The notes under the pieces: model-generated
What the model was told of the DNA's origin: nothing
The model's database searches: none
The model's input: only the letters and a program-made list of their open reading frames with translations
In this document: one piece after another, positions 1 to 9,442 of the stretch
How positions within the stretch are numbered: the stretch's first letter is position 1
Layout: every line of letters starts with the position of its first letter
Origin: Candidatus Schekmanbacteria bacterium
GTDB taxonomy: Bacteria > CSSED10-310 > JACPHN01
DNA: 24,874 nucleotides
Direction: 5' to 3'
NCBI GenBank assembly: GCA_016188575.1
Contig: JACPHN010000138.1
Location: forward strand, 1-24,874
Program-made: the position numbers and the translations under genes

Positions 1-741
1 AATTCCGATTACTGCCGACTCGCGATACGGGGATTTTCGGCCACACTCCGAGGGCCTGAACCTGCCGACCAGAGAGCCTTCCAAATCGGCGAATCGGGTG
101 ACAGGAGCTACCGTTCCTCCATAATGTCCCGTCCACTCTCGGACTTGTCTCGGCGGCATTGGTCAACGAGCGCCTGGCGATGCTGCTGCGGTGCTCAAAG
201 CGCGGATCTTCGGCGATTGACGGCTTCAGCGGCGGGGAGTACACTCGGAATCCAGACTTCGTGACACGCCGGCCGCCTCAGGCGATACAGTTCGTCGCGT
301 TGAGAGAGGAGAGGGCACCCGCGCACGGGCCTCGACCCCCGCGGAATCGGCTTGATCACGCACTGCTGAATCAAGCAATCGGTTCTCGACAGTATGTTGC
401 ATGGTGCATGGCAGGAGATCTGGAATCGTTCCGTTCGCTGCCGCAAGCAAATACAACACACCCCGTCTCATCTTCGCGCCGGGGGAACGAGAAGGTCCGA
501 TGTCGATGGAGAAGGTTTTTCGAAGTTCCTGTCCGTCTCTGCGTCCACGCGGATTCCCTGATCGGTTCGACCAGACTCGACCATGTGCGGCGTCCGATTC
601 ATGGGCGCTTCCAGCGCCACGGCGCCGCCAACTCTCCAGTCTCGAGAGATTCCGTGAAACCGTCCGTCAACTGCTGCTCACGAGCTGCGACAGCGGCCCG
701 GCAGCGGAAGGCGGTGGGCTCTGAACCTGGTTTTTCGCAGG
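1..741. other. Upstream region without a recognisable gene
   Basis: No reading frame here gives a protein I recognise on either strand. The frames that stay open are low-complexity, arginine-rich translations typical of non-coding frames in GC-rich DNA. It probably holds the promoter and 5' region of the glucan synthase-like gene that starts at 742, but I could not identify a convincing -35/-10 pair. Two small inverted repeats are present: 350-376 (7 bp arms) and 604-618 (GGCGCT/AGCGCC with a three-base loop). The left edge of the window may cut off a further upstream gene. Confidence 0.5.
350..376. repeat. Inverted repeat upstream of the glucan synthase-like gene
   Basis: GCTTGAT at 350-356 and ATCAAGC at 370-376 are perfect inverted arms separated by 13 bases. 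The site could be an operator or a weak hairpin. It has no T-run, so it is not an intrinsic terminator. It lies about 370 bases before the start codon at 742. A function is not supported beyond the symmetry. Confidence 0.25.
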
Positions 742-2622
742 ATGTTCTTCCGGAAGGGCGAGGAGCCAGTCCCGCTCGCTCCGGCCGAGCTCGCGCGCTG
801 GGCGGAGGAATTGTATGCGGCCAGCGCCACCGAGCCGCCCTTGCGTGGAGCCATCTTCACGATCGAGCAGCTCGAGCTGCACGCCAAGGCCCTCGCCACC
901 GCCCATGTGCTGGGTCGCCGTCGTGGTGGCGGTCAGCTCTTGAAGCGACTGGCCGACTCCCAGCGGGTGATCGCTCAATGCCACGATCTGGTGTCCGGCG
1001 CACACGCTGCCGGGCGGCACCTGACACCCGCCGCCGAGTGGCTGCTGGACAACCACTACCTGATCGAGGAACAAGTCGACCTGGCCAAGAGACATTTTCC
1101 GCGTGGTTTCCAGCGCCAGCTACCGAGCCTGAAGAGCGGCGAGTCCTCCGGATTGCCCCGGATCTACGACCTCATCCTGGAGCTGATCTCACATGTGGAT
1201 GGCCGAGTGGATGGGGAAGCCTTGGGTCGTTACATCGCCGCGTACCAATCCGTCACGCATCTGTCGCTAGGAGAGCTGTGGTCGATCGCCATCATGCTCC
1301 GGCTCGCCCTGATCGAAAATTTGCGCCGCGTCTCCTTGAGTATGAGCTGGCAGCGGGCTCATCGGGAAAGCGCCCTGGCGTGGGCGCAGCGGATCGATGC
1401 CCCCGGCGACACGCATGATACCCCGCTCCTGGTACTCGCGGACATGGTCCGCGAGAACCCGCCACTCTCGACGGCGTTTGTCGCTCAGTTTACGCAGGCC
1501 CTCCAGGGGCGCAGTGCCACCACGGCCTTCGTGCTGGCGTGGCTGGAACAGCGGCTCGCCGAACGAGGTCAGACGATCGAGGAAGTGATTCGCGCGGAGA
1601 GCCAGAGCCAGGCGGCCGACCAGGCATCGATGGCCAACAACATCGCCAGCCTGCGCTTCGTCAACGCCACCGAATGGGCCAAGTTAGTCGAGGCGCACAG
1701 CGCCACCGAGGAGATCCTGCGGGCCGAGCCGGCCGGCGTGTACGGCCAAATGGATTTCGCGACACGCGACCAATACCGGCATGTCGTGGAAACGCTGTCC
1801 CGGCGGTTCCACTTGGGAGAAGAGGAAGTGGCTCGGGCCGCCGTGGCGCTCGCCGCCGCGCGACATGCCGCGCAGAGCGAAGATGTCGGCGCCCACGTGG
1901 GTTACCTGCTCGTCGATGACGGGAAGCCGCATCTCGAGCGAGCTCTCCGCGGGCGCCATGCCGCCAGCCTCCCTCCGCGGCTGGCGCTGCGCGAGCTACA
2001 GCTTCTGGGGTATCTCGGACCCGTCGCCCTCCTGACAGCCGCCATCGCCGCGTGGCCGCTCATTCAGTCCTGGCGGGCATCCTATCTCGCGTGGCCTGCC
2101 CTGGCACTCTGCGCGGCCCTGGCGGCGTCGCAGTGCGCAATCGCAACGGCGAACTGGTTCGCCTCGATTCTGCGCCGACCTCGGACATTACCCCGGATGG
2201 ACTTCGAACGCGGCATCCCCGATGCGTGCCGCACGATCGTCGTCGTGCCCACGCTACTGACAGGGTCCAAACGCATTTCCGAGATAATCGAAGGCTTGGA
2301 ACGTCGCTACCTGGCCAACCGCGATCCGAACTTGTGGTTCGGGTTACTGACCGATTTCGGTGATGCCGCGCAGAAACGCGTTGCAGGGGACGACGCGTTG
2401 CTGGAACTGGCGGCCGGCGGCATCGCGGAGCTCAACGGCAAGTACGGCGACGGTGCCCACGGGCGGTTCTTCCTGTTCCATCGGCCCCGCCTGTGGATCC
2501 GCAGGAAGGCTGCTGGATGGGCCGCGAACGCAAGCGGGGCAAGCTCGAGGACTTCAACACCTTGCTGTGCGGCGACGATCGGGATCGCTTCAGCCGCATC
2601 GTGGGTGACGTTTCACAGTTGA
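742..2622 (+). CDS. Cyclic glucan synthase-like protein, N-terminal fragment
   Basis: This 626-residue frame is homologous to the family up to about residue 585 (W at 2494-2496). The last ~40 residues are out-of-frame sequence after the first break. The N-terminal part carries family-typical stretches such as TPAAEWLLDNHYLIEEQ (residues ~95-111) and LGELWSIAIMLRLALIENL (~175-195). A hydrophobic stretch at about residues 415-470 should form one or two membrane segments. The beginning of the GT84 fold follows (IVVVPTLLTG, ~500-510). ATG 742 is the first possible start after an in-frame stop. Its ribosome-binding site is weak (only GCAGG directly abutting), so the true start is uncertain. Alone, this fragment lacks the catalytic aspartates. 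Confidence 0.7.
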   Translation: MFFRKGEEPVPLAPAELARWAEELYAASATEPPLRGAIFTIEQLELHAKALATAHVLGRRRGGGQLLKRLADSQRVIAQCHDLVSGAHAAGRHLTPAAEWLLDNHYLIEEQVDLAKRHFPRGFQRQLPSLKSGESSGLPRIYDLILELISHVDGRVDGEALGRYIAAYQSVTHLSLGELWSIAIMLRLALIENLRRVSLSMSWQRAHRESALAWAQRIDAPGDTHDTPLLVLADMVRENPPLSTAFVAQFTQALQGRSATTAFVLAWLEQRLAERGQTIEEVIRAESQSQAADQASMANNIASLRFVNATEWAKLVEAHSATEEILRAEPAGVYGQMDFATRDQYRHVVETLSRRFHLGEEEVARAAVALAAARHAAQSEDVGAHVGYLLVDDGKPHLERALRGRHAASLPPRLALRELQLLGYLGPVALLTAAIAAWPLIQSWRASYLAWPALALCAALAASQCAIATANWFASILRRPRTLPRMDFERGIPDACRTIVVVPTLLTGSKRISEIIEGLERRYLANRDPNLWFGLLTDFGDAAQKRVAGDDALLELAAGGIAELNGKYGDGAHGRFFLFHRPRLWIRRKAAGWAANASGASSRTSTPCCAATIGIASAASWVTFHS

Positions 2623-5600
2623 CCTCGGTCCGCTACGTGATCACCCTGGACACCGACACGGACCTGCCCTGGGGGGCCGGCTGGCGCCTGGTGGGCGCCG
2701 CCGCCCACCCGTTAAACCGCCCGACGATGGATGTTGGCGACCAGCGCCTCGTCCGTGGCTACGCGATCCTCCAGCCCCGCGTCAGCATCTCACTCGCCAG
2801 CGCCCGGCAGAGCCACTATTCGCGGCTGATGGCCGGCGAGGTGGGCATCGACCCCTACTCCCGAGTGGTTTCGGATCTCTACCAGGACCTCTTCGGGGAG
2901 GCGTCCTTCATCGGCAAGGGCATCTATGACGTGGGTGCCTTCCGCCGGTTGCTGGACGGGCGATTCCCCGACAACACGGTGCTGAGCCACGATCTGCTGG
3001 AGTCGTGCTACGCGCGGACCGGCCAGTGCAGCGACGTGGAGCTGCTCGAGGACTCCCCTTCGCGGTACCTCGATGACGTCAGCCGGCGCCACCGCTGGAT
3101 GCGCGGCGATTGGCAGATCGCACCGTGGCTTGGCCTGCGGGTGAGCGATGCCCAAGGCCGGCGGATTGAGCCCTGGATCGCGGCACTGGGCTGGTGGAAG
3201 ATATTCGATAACCTGCGCCGGGCCTTCGTCGCGCCCGCCTATGCGACACTGCTCACGCTGGGGTGGATTTTGCTGCCGGATCCCCTTCCGTGGACGCTGG
3301 GAATTCTCTCGTTGCTTTTCGTCCCCGAGTTGCTGCCCGGCATGGCCGAGTTGGTGCAGCGCCCGGCGAAACTGCCGCCGTGGCTGCATCTGACCACTGT
3401 CGGCCGGTCGACAGCGCGGCGACTGACCAAGATCGCGCTGTGGCTGGCGTTCATCCCATTCGAGGCGGCGGTCGCCCTCGATGCCGCCCTCCGCTCGCTG
3501 TGGCGCATGCTCTACAGCCGCCAGCGCCTGCTCGAGTGGCAGACGGCCGCGGCGGCGGCCGAGAGCGGGGCGGCGTCGGGCATCGGGCGCGTCGTCCAGC
3601 GGATGTGGGTGGGTCCGAGCCTGGCGACGGCGGTCGCAGCGTTGTTGATCACGATGGGCACGCCCCGCGCCGCTGCGTCAGCGAGCGCCATCGTGCTGTT
3701 GTGGTTCCTGTCACCGTTGATAGCATGGTGGGTCAGCCGGCCGCTGCGGCCGGGTTCGACTCGGCTCGGCGATGGCGACGAGCGCTTCCTGCGCCACGTC
3801 GCCAGGCTCACCTGGCGTTACTTCGAAGTATTCGCCGGACCCCAAGAACACTGGCTTCCCCCAGACAACTTCCAGGAGCTGCCCGCTCACCGCGTGGCCC
3901 ATCGCACCAGCCCGACGGACATGGGCCTGGCGCTGCTGTCCAACCTGGCGGCGTACGATCTGGGTTATCTGAGCGGGGGGCAGTTGCTGGACCGAACGGC
4001 CCGCGCGATCGAATCCATGGAACAGATGGAGCGCTATCGGGGGCACTTCCTCAACTGGTATGACACCAACACGCGCAGAAGCCTCCGGCCCCTCTACGTC
4101 TCCACTGTCGACAGCGGCAACTTGGTCGGGCATCTGCGGGTCCTACGCAGCGGGCTGCTCGAGCTTGCCGCCGGGACGCTGTTGCCGGCAGGGGCACTGG
4201 GGGGCCTGCACGACACACTGCGCGTGCTGGCCGAGCAGAACAGCCAGGTCAAGGATCCGCCGGTCGCTTGCGACCAGCCGGCCTTCGATGCGATCGCACG
4301 ATTGCTGTTGGGTCAACCCGAAGGCCTTACGGCCACAGCAGCTTGGCTGACAGAGCTCGCCGCCGCAGCCACACGGTTGGCCGAATCGATCGATCGGCAG
4401 CGTCATCCTGAAGTCGCCTGGTGGGCGAACGCCTTTGACCGGCAGGTGCGCTCCTTCCTGGATGATTTGACCGCGATGGCGCCGTGGCTTGTCCCCAGCG
4501 CCGAGCCACTTCACGGCGGGTCCCAGCACCTGATGTCCGAGATCGACCGCGCGCGCAGCCTGCAGCAGCTCGGCGACCTCACGCAATACGCCGCCGAGGT
4601 GCTGGGCTCGATCTCCGCTACCGAAAGCCCCGGCCAACTGGCCCGGGCGTTGCGGCTCGGCTCTGAACGCATCTCGGCGCGCATCCGCGAGATCGACGCC
4701 CTCTACGAGCGATGCCTCGGCCTGACGGATGCGGAGTTTTCGTTCCTCTACGATCAGAGGCGCAAGCTCCTGTCTATCGGATACTGGGTGGCCGATCGCA
4801 GACTGGACAACAGTTTCTATGACCTGCTGGCGTCGGAGGCGCGGCTGGCGAGCTACGCCGCCATCGCTTCCGGCCAGATCCCGTTCGACCATTGGTTCGC
4901 TCTCGGGCGGCTCCTGACGACGGCGCGTGGCAAACAGGTGCTGCTGAGCTGGAGCGGCTCGATGTTCGAGTACCTGATGCCGTTGCTGGTGATGCCCGGC
5001 TTCGAGGGTGCGCTCCTGGACCAGACATGCCACGCGGCCGTCGCCCGTCAAGTGCAGTACGGCCGGCAACGCGGTGTCCCGTGGGGCATTTCCGAGTCCT
5101 GCTACAACGTGACGGATTCCGAGGGCACCTACCAATATCGCGCCTTCGGGGTGCCCGGACTGGGCCTACAGCGCGGGCTCAGCGACGATGTGGTGGTCTC
5201 ACCGTACGCCTCGGCGCTGGCCCTGCTGGTCGATCCGCAACGCGCCTGCGAGAACCTGCGACGAATGGCCCGGGATGCGTACCTCGGCCCCTACGGATTC
5301 TACGAAGCCATCGACTTCACACCCGGCCGCATACCGAAGGGAGAGCAGCGGGCGGTCGTCCGGGCGTTCATGGCCCACCATCATGGGATGAGCCTGGTGG
5401 CGATCGGGCAGGCAGTGCTGGGCCCACAGATGCAGCGGAGGTTCCTGAGCAATCCGGACCTCCGCGCCGCGACCCTGCTGCTCCAGGAGCGGATTCCCAA
5501 GTCGATTGCGCTCATGCGTCCGCATGCGCGGGAGGCCCAGGTTTCGCACCGGGTTCTGGGCCCGGAGGCGGATCACGCGATTCGCATGTTCACCAACCCG

Positions 5601-6068
5601 AACGCGCCGATCCCCGAAGTGCATCTGCTCTCCAACGGCCGTTACCACGTGATGATCTCCGCCGCGGGAAGCGGTTACAGCCGCTGGAACGACCTGGCGA
5701 TCACCCGCTGGCGAGAGGATCCCACTTCCGAGTCGTGCGGGATCTTCTGTTACATCGGCGACCAAATGACCCACCGCTGGTGGTCAAACTCGTTTCAGCC
5801 GACCCTGCACGCCGGCCGACAGTACGAAGCGGTATTCACGTTGGGCCGGGCCGTGTTCCGATGCTGGCGGCCAACGGCAAGGTGGGCGCGTGCAGCTACG
5901 CGACGGATCGCGGACGCTGCGTCGGCAGGGGCCGCAGCACTCGTCAACCCGCAGTGCTCGACGACTGGGGCCCTCTTCCGGGAACGGCGGGGCAGGTGCT
6001 GGACCCATGTGTCGCGCTCCGGCGTGCGGTGGAGCTACCGGTTGACGGCAGTGCGCAACTCGACCTGA
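2493..6068 (+). CDS. Cyclic glucan synthase-like protein, middle fragment (GT84 and glycoamylase-like)
   Basis: This frame continues the protein from DPQEGCWMGRERKRGK (residues 2-17). The GT84 catalytic core shows TLDTDTDLP (aspartates at ~53, 55 and 57), LSHDLLE, and the RRHRWMRGDWQ acceptor motif near residue 200. Membrane segments follow at roughly 240-280, 310-340 and 370-415. A glycoamylase-like domain then contains GHFLNWYDT, VSTVDSGNLVGHLRVL and, later, SWSGSMFEYLMPLLV, PWGISESCYN and MAHHHGMSL. Homology ends at GRAVFR (about residue 1,123, base 5861). The final ~70 residues are out of frame. There is no credible ribosome-binding site for GTG 2493, because in the intact gene this was internal sequence. 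Confidence 0.75.
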   Translation: MDPQEGCWMGRERKRGKLEDFNTLLCGDDRDRFSRIVGDVSQLTSVRYVITLDTDTDLPWGAGWRLVGAAAHPLNRPTMDVGDQRLVRGYAILQPRVSISLASARQSHYSRLMAGEVGIDPYSRVVSDLYQDLFGEASFIGKGIYDVGAFRRLLDGRFPDNTVLSHDLLESCYARTGQCSDVELLEDSPSRYLDDVSRRHRWMRGDWQIAPWLGLRVSDAQGRRIEPWIAALGWWKIFDNLRRAFVAPAYATLLTLGWILLPDPLPWTLGILSLLFVPELLPGMAELVQRPAKLPPWLHLTTVGRSTARRLTKIALWLAFIPFEAAVALDAALRSLWRMLYSRQRLLEWQTAAAAAESGAASGIGRVVQRMWVGPSLATAVAALLITMGTPRAAASASAIVLLWFLSPLIAWWVSRPLRPGSTRLGDGDERFLRHVARLTWRYFEVFAGPQEHWLPPDNFQELPAHRVAHRTSPTDMGLALLSNLAAYDLGYLSGGQLLDRTARAIESMEQMERYRGHFLNWYDTNTRRSLRPLYVSTVDSGNLVGHLRVLRSGLLELAAGTLLPAGALGGLHDTLRVLAEQNSQVKDPPVACDQPAFDAIARLLLGQPEGLTATAAWLTELAAAATRLAESIDRQRHPEVAWWANAFDRQVRSFLDDLTAMAPWLVPSAEPLHGGSQHLMSEIDRARSLQQLGDLTQYAAEVLGSISATESPGQLARALRLGSERISARIREIDALYERCLGLTDAEFSFLYDQRRKLLSIGYWVADRRLDNSFYDLLASEARLASYAAIASGQIPFDHWFALGRLLTTARGKQVLLSWSGSMFEYLMPLLVMPGFEGALLDQTCHAAVARQVQYGRQRGVPWGISESCYNVTDSEGTYQYRAFGVPGLGLQRGLSDDVVVSPYASALALLVDPQRACENLRRMARDAYLGPYGFYEAIDFTPGRIPKGEQRAVVRAFMAHHHGMSLVAIGQAVLGPQMQRRFLSNPDLRAATLLLQERIPKSIALMRPHAREAQVSHRVLGPEADHAIRMFTNPNAPIPEVHLLSNGRYHVMISAAGSGYSRWNDLAITRWREDPTSESCGIFCYIGDQMTHRWWSNSFQPTLHAGRQYEAVFTLGRAVFRCWRPTARWARAATRRIADAASAGAAALVNPQCSTTGALFRERRGRCWTHVSRSGVRWSYRLTAVRNST

Positions 6069-9000
6069 TCATCGGTGCGGCTCCGACGCGCGAGGCCGCG
6101 CTGGCGCTGGTCTCGAAGTACCAGGATCACCGCATGGTCGACCGCGTGTTCGAGGTGGCGGCCACCCATGGTAGGGCCGTCCTGGGGCACCTCGGGGCCA
6201 GCGAAACGGAGGCCCAGCACTACGGACAGCTAGCGTCAGCCGTCGTTTTCCCCGTCGGCGCCTACCGTGCTCCCAGCGGAATCTTGCGACGCAACCGCAA
6301 GGGCCAGTCGGGCCTCTGGGGGTACACGATCTCGGGCGATTTCCCGATCGTGCTTCTCCGAGTGAGCAACCCCGAGCGCCTCAACTTGGTGCGCGACCTG
6401 CTGCGGGCCCACGCCTACTGGCGGATGCGCGGTTTGCTGACCGACCTGGTGATCTGGAACGAGGACGCCTCGGGCTACCGGCGCGTGCTCAACGACCAGA
6501 TCCTGGCGCTCGTCGCCGCCGGCACCGAAGCCCAGTTGCTTGACAAGCCGGGGGGCGTCTTCGTGCGGCACATCGACAACTTCCCCGAGGAGGACCGCGT
6601 GCTGCTGCAGGCGGTGGCGCGGATCGTCATCCGGGATGTCGACGGTCCTCTCGAGCACCAGATGGACCGCCGGCGGCGGTCATCGCTGCAGGTCAGACCG
6701 CCGCTGTTGGCCCCCTCGCGCCTGGCGTTCTCCCCGCGCCGTGACGTCGGCGATTCCCTTCCACGGAACGACTTGATCTTTTTCAATGGAACTGGCGGGT
6801 TCACGCCAGACGGGCGCGAGTACATCATCGACCTTCCGCCGGGCCGTCACACCCCGACGCCTTGGGTGAACGTGATCGCCAACTCGCGGCTCGGCACCGT
6901 GGTCAGCGAGAGCGGTAGCGCCTACACCTGGTATGGCAACTCCCAGCTCTGCCGCCTTACGCCGTGGAGCAACGACCCTGTCACCGATCCGAGCGGCGAG
7001 GTGATCTACATCCGCGATGAACCGAGCGGACGGTTCTTCAGCCCGACACCTTGGCCGCCGACCAGCGATACCGCGTACGCTTGCCGACACGGGTTCGGGT
7101 ACAGCGTTTTCGAGCACCGCGAGGAGGGGCTCAAGTCGGACCTGACGACGTATGTGGCAGTCGGAGCGCCGGTGAAGTTCCTGGCGCTGAAGATCAGGAA
7201 CGAGAGCGAGCGCCGCCGCACCGTCAGCGTCTTCGCCTCGGCCGACCTCGTGCTCGGTGACCTGCGGTCTCGGCAGGCCATGCACGTCGTGACCGAGCTC
7301 GAGCCGCTGACGGGCGCGATACTCGCCCGCAACAGCTACAACAACGACTTCTCCAATGCCGTGGCTTTCTTCGACTGCAGCGAGACCTCGCGCGGCCTGA
7401 GCGGCGACCGCACCGAAATCCTGGGGCGCAACGGTGACCCGTCCAACCCGGCGGCCCTGCGCCTGCGGCTGCTCTCCGGGCGGTTGGGTGCAGGACTGGA
7501 CCCCTGCGTCGCGATGCAGGCGCGCGTGGAGCTGGCCGAGGGGGAGGAGCGGGAGATCGTCTTCATTCTCGGCGCGGGCAACAGCACCGCGGAGGCCGTT
7601 GCGCTCGTCCAGAGCTACCGGGGCGTTGGGGCCGCACGCGTCGCCTTGGAGGAGGTCTGGCAGTTCTGGAATGAGAAACTGGGCGTGCTCTACGCCGAAA
7701 CGCCGGATGCCGCCCTGAACGTGATGCTGAATGGCTGGTTGCCGTATCAGGTGCTTTCCTGCCGCCTCTGGGGCCGCAGCGGCTTTTACCAGTCCGGCGG
7801 CGCCTACGGCTTCCGCGATCAGCTCCAGGACTGTCTGGCCCTGTTGCACGAGATGCCCGATCTCGCCCGGCAGCATCTTCTGCGCTCTGCCGAGCGGCAG
7901 TTTGTCGAAGGCGACGTGCAGCACTGGTGGCACCCGCCCGGCGGCCGCGGCGTCCGCACGAGATGCTCGGACGACTACTTGTGGTTGCCGTACGCCGTCA
8001 CTCGGTACGTAGCCTTCACGGGCGATACCGGCGTACTTGACGAGACGGTCCCCTACCTCACCGGCCGGGCGTTGAACGACCGCGAGGAAAGTTACTTCGA
8101 CCTGCCGGGACGCTCCGGCCAGACCGGGACCCTGTACGAGCACTGCACGCGGGCCATCATCAACGGTCTGAAGTTCGGCGTGCACGGCCTGCCGTTGATG
8201 GGCTCGGGGGACTGGAACGACGGCATGAACCGGGTCGGTCATTTGGGGCAGGGCGAGAGCGTGTGGCTCGGGTTCTTCCTGCACGAGGTACTGTCGAAGT
8301 TCGCTGCATTGGCTGAGCGACATGGGGATGAGGCGTTCTCCAAGCGTTGTCTGGCCACCGCCAGCGAGCTGGCGCTCCAGATCGAGAAGCACGCATGGGA
8401 TGGCCGGTGGTACCGCCGCGCCTACTTCGATGGCGGCGAGGTCCTGGGCTCGGAGCAGAACGAGGAATGCCGGATCGACTCCCTACCCCAGAGTTGGGCG
8501 ACGATCTCCGGAGTCGGCGAACCCGAGCGCCGCCGGCTGGCCCTGGATTCCGTATGGGACCACCTGGTGCGCCAGGATCTGCAGCTCGTCCAACTTTTCG
8601 CCCCGCCGTTCGACCGTTCCACCCTCGATCCTGGCTACATCAAAGGGTACCCGCCGGGGGTACGCGAAAACGCCGGGCAATACACCCATGGCGCCGTCTG
8701 GACAGCGCTGGCCCTTGCGTTGGCCGGGCGAGACGAGCAGGCTGCGGCCCTCGTTTCGTGGCTCAACCCCATCAACCACGCGCTGGACCCGCTGGCTGTC
8801 GAGCGCTATGGAGTCGAGCCATACGTGATCGCAGCGGATGTCTACAGCCAGCCTCCGCACGCCGGTCGCGGTGGATGGACCTGGTACACCGGCTCGGCGG
8901 CGTGGTACTACAGGCTGCTGCACGAAGTCATCCTCGGGATCGAGCGAGAGGTGGACACGCTGTGTTTCCGGCCGCGGGTACCTGCCTCGTGGACCGGGTT

Positions 9001-9223
9001 CAAGCTTCACTACCGGTACTACCAGACCTTCTACCACCTCGAATTCAAGCAGGATCCGACACACCGCGGACCGGTTCGGTTGACGCTCGATGGTCGGCAG
9101 CTGCAGGAAAACGCCATGAAGCTGCTCAACGATCGACGTGCGCATACCGTGGAAGTGCTCTTCGGGCTCGGTGCGGTCGAGTGCGCTCGGCTGCTTGCTG
9201 AGCCGGACCTATCGACGGCATGA
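5861..9223 (+). CDS. Cyclic glucan synthase-like protein, C-terminal fragment (GH94)
   Basis: In this frame family homology begins near MLAANGKVG and runs to the end of the gene, about 1,120 residues. Visible landmarks include YATDRGRCVGRGR, a sugar-binding sandwich region (LALKIRNESERRRTVSVFAS), RSGFYQSGGAYGFRDQLQD and a GH94 catalytic (alpha/alpha)6 core with GSGDWNDGMN at about residues 782-790. That Asp-containing motif matches the general acid of cellobiose and chitobiose phosphorylases. The end (GGWTWYTGSAAWYYRLLHE, then a small beta domain) is typical of GH94. The same frame stays open upstream to 4892, but that part is a shadow of the middle fragment. 5861 is the first ATG at the homology boundary and is not a proven start. 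Confidence 0.75.
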   Translation: MLAANGKVGACSYATDRGRCVGRGRSTRQPAVLDDWGPLPGTAGQVLDPCVALRRAVELPVDGSAQLDLIIGAAPTREAALALVSKYQDHRMVDRVFEVAATHGRAVLGHLGASETEAQHYGQLASAVVFPVGAYRAPSGILRRNRKGQSGLWGYTISGDFPIVLLRVSNPERLNLVRDLLRAHAYWRMRGLLTDLVIWNEDASGYRRVLNDQILALVAAGTEAQLLDKPGGVFVRHIDNFPEEDRVLLQAVARIVIRDVDGPLEHQMDRRRRSSLQVRPPLLAPSRLAFSPRRDVGDSLPRNDLIFFNGTGGFTPDGREYIIDLPPGRHTPTPWVNVIANSRLGTVVSESGSAYTWYGNSQLCRLTPWSNDPVTDPSGEVIYIRDEPSGRFFSPTPWPPTSDTAYACRHGFGYSVFEHREEGLKSDLTTYVAVGAPVKFLALKIRNESERRRTVSVFASADLVLGDLRSRQAMHVVTELEPLTGAILARNSYNNDFSNAVAFFDCSETSRGLSGDRTEILGRNGDPSNPAALRLRLLSGRLGAGLDPCVAMQARVELAEGEEREIVFILGAGNSTAEAVALVQSYRGVGAARVALEEVWQFWNEKLGVLYAETPDAALNVMLNGWLPYQVLSCRLWGRSGFYQSGGAYGFRDQLQDCLALLHEMPDLARQHLLRSAERQFVEGDVQHWWHPPGGRGVRTRCSDDYLWLPYAVTRYVAFTGDTGVLDETVPYLTGRALNDREESYFDLPGRSGQTGTLYEHCTRAIINGLKFGVHGLPLMGSGDWNDGMNRVGHLGQGESVWLGFFLHEVLSKFAALAERHGDEAFSKRCLATASELALQIEKHAWDGRWYRRAYFDGGEVLGSEQNEECRIDSLPQSWATISGVGEPERRRLALDSVWDHLVRQDLQLVQLFAPPFDRSTLDPGYIKGYPPGVRENAGQYTHGAVWTALALALAGRDEQAAALVSWLNPINHALDPLAVERYGVEPYVIAADVYSQPPHAGRGGWTWYTGSAAWYYRLLHEVILGIEREVDTLCFRPRVPASWTGFKLHYRYYQTFYHLEFKQDPTHRGPVRLTLDGRQLQENAMKLLNDRRAHTVEVLFGLGAVECARLLAEPDLSTA

Positions 9224-9442
9224 GGCGACGCTGGAACAGTTGCGACAGGTATGATTGTCCGCAAGACGAGCGGCGCGAGGGCTGGTCACGGCGGTCAGAT
9301 GCCTGTCTCGTCTGGCGGCGGACGAAGCGTAGTCTCGCTGAACGGTGGTTCCGGGGCAGCGCGGGGGGCCAGACCACAGACTCGCGGCGGCGCGGCCACC
9401 TCGCCCATTTCCTCGCTCGTTTCGGTGCCCGTGAGCGGGACG
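9224..9442. other. Intergenic gap between convergent genes
   Basis: The + strand glucan synthase-like gene and the minus-strand peptidase-permease gene end facing each other. I see no protein signal. I also found no hairpin followed by a T-run in either direction, so termination here is probably Rho-dependent or not recognisable by eye. Confidence 0.5.

Larger units (their letters stand above)
742..9223 (+). pseudogene. Cyclic beta-1,2-glucan synthase-like gene (NdvB/Cgs family), split over three frames
   Basis: The three consecutive open segments 742-2496, 2496-5861 and 5861-9223 read as one NdvB/Cgs-like protein of about 2,830 residues in frames 1, 3 and 2. In this family an integral inner-membrane GT84 glycosyltransferase uses UDP-glucose to build a linear beta-1,2-glucan on the protein, and a C-terminal GH94-type phosphorylase domain trims chain length before cyclisation. 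The order expected for the family is visible: N-terminal region, membrane segments, GT84 with TLDTDTDLP, glycoamylase-like domain, sugar-binding sandwich domains and GH94 with GDWNDGMN. Break 1 is at about 2495, where TGGATCC appears where TGGGATCC would keep the frame. Break 2 is at about 5860, where the frame changes and about 100 family residues are absent. Either the gene is decaying or the assembly has errors. The rest is free of stops, so any inactivation is recent. Confidence 0.8.

Noticed and set aside
159-1418. + strand 419-codon frame at the left edge
   Set aside because: More than half overlaps the glucan synthase-like gene in another frame. The unique part is Arg-rich and unrecognisable, begins at TTG and has no ribosome-binding site.
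2493-2622. Programmed frameshift between the first two glucan synthase-like segments
   Set aside because: There is no slippery heptamer at the junction, and a second lesion with missing sequence lies downstream. Decay or error is simpler.
6680-8392. Minus-strand 570-codon open frame inside the glucan synthase-like gene
   Set aside because: It is antisense to GH94 sequence with recognisable catalytic motifs and is a compositional shadow.
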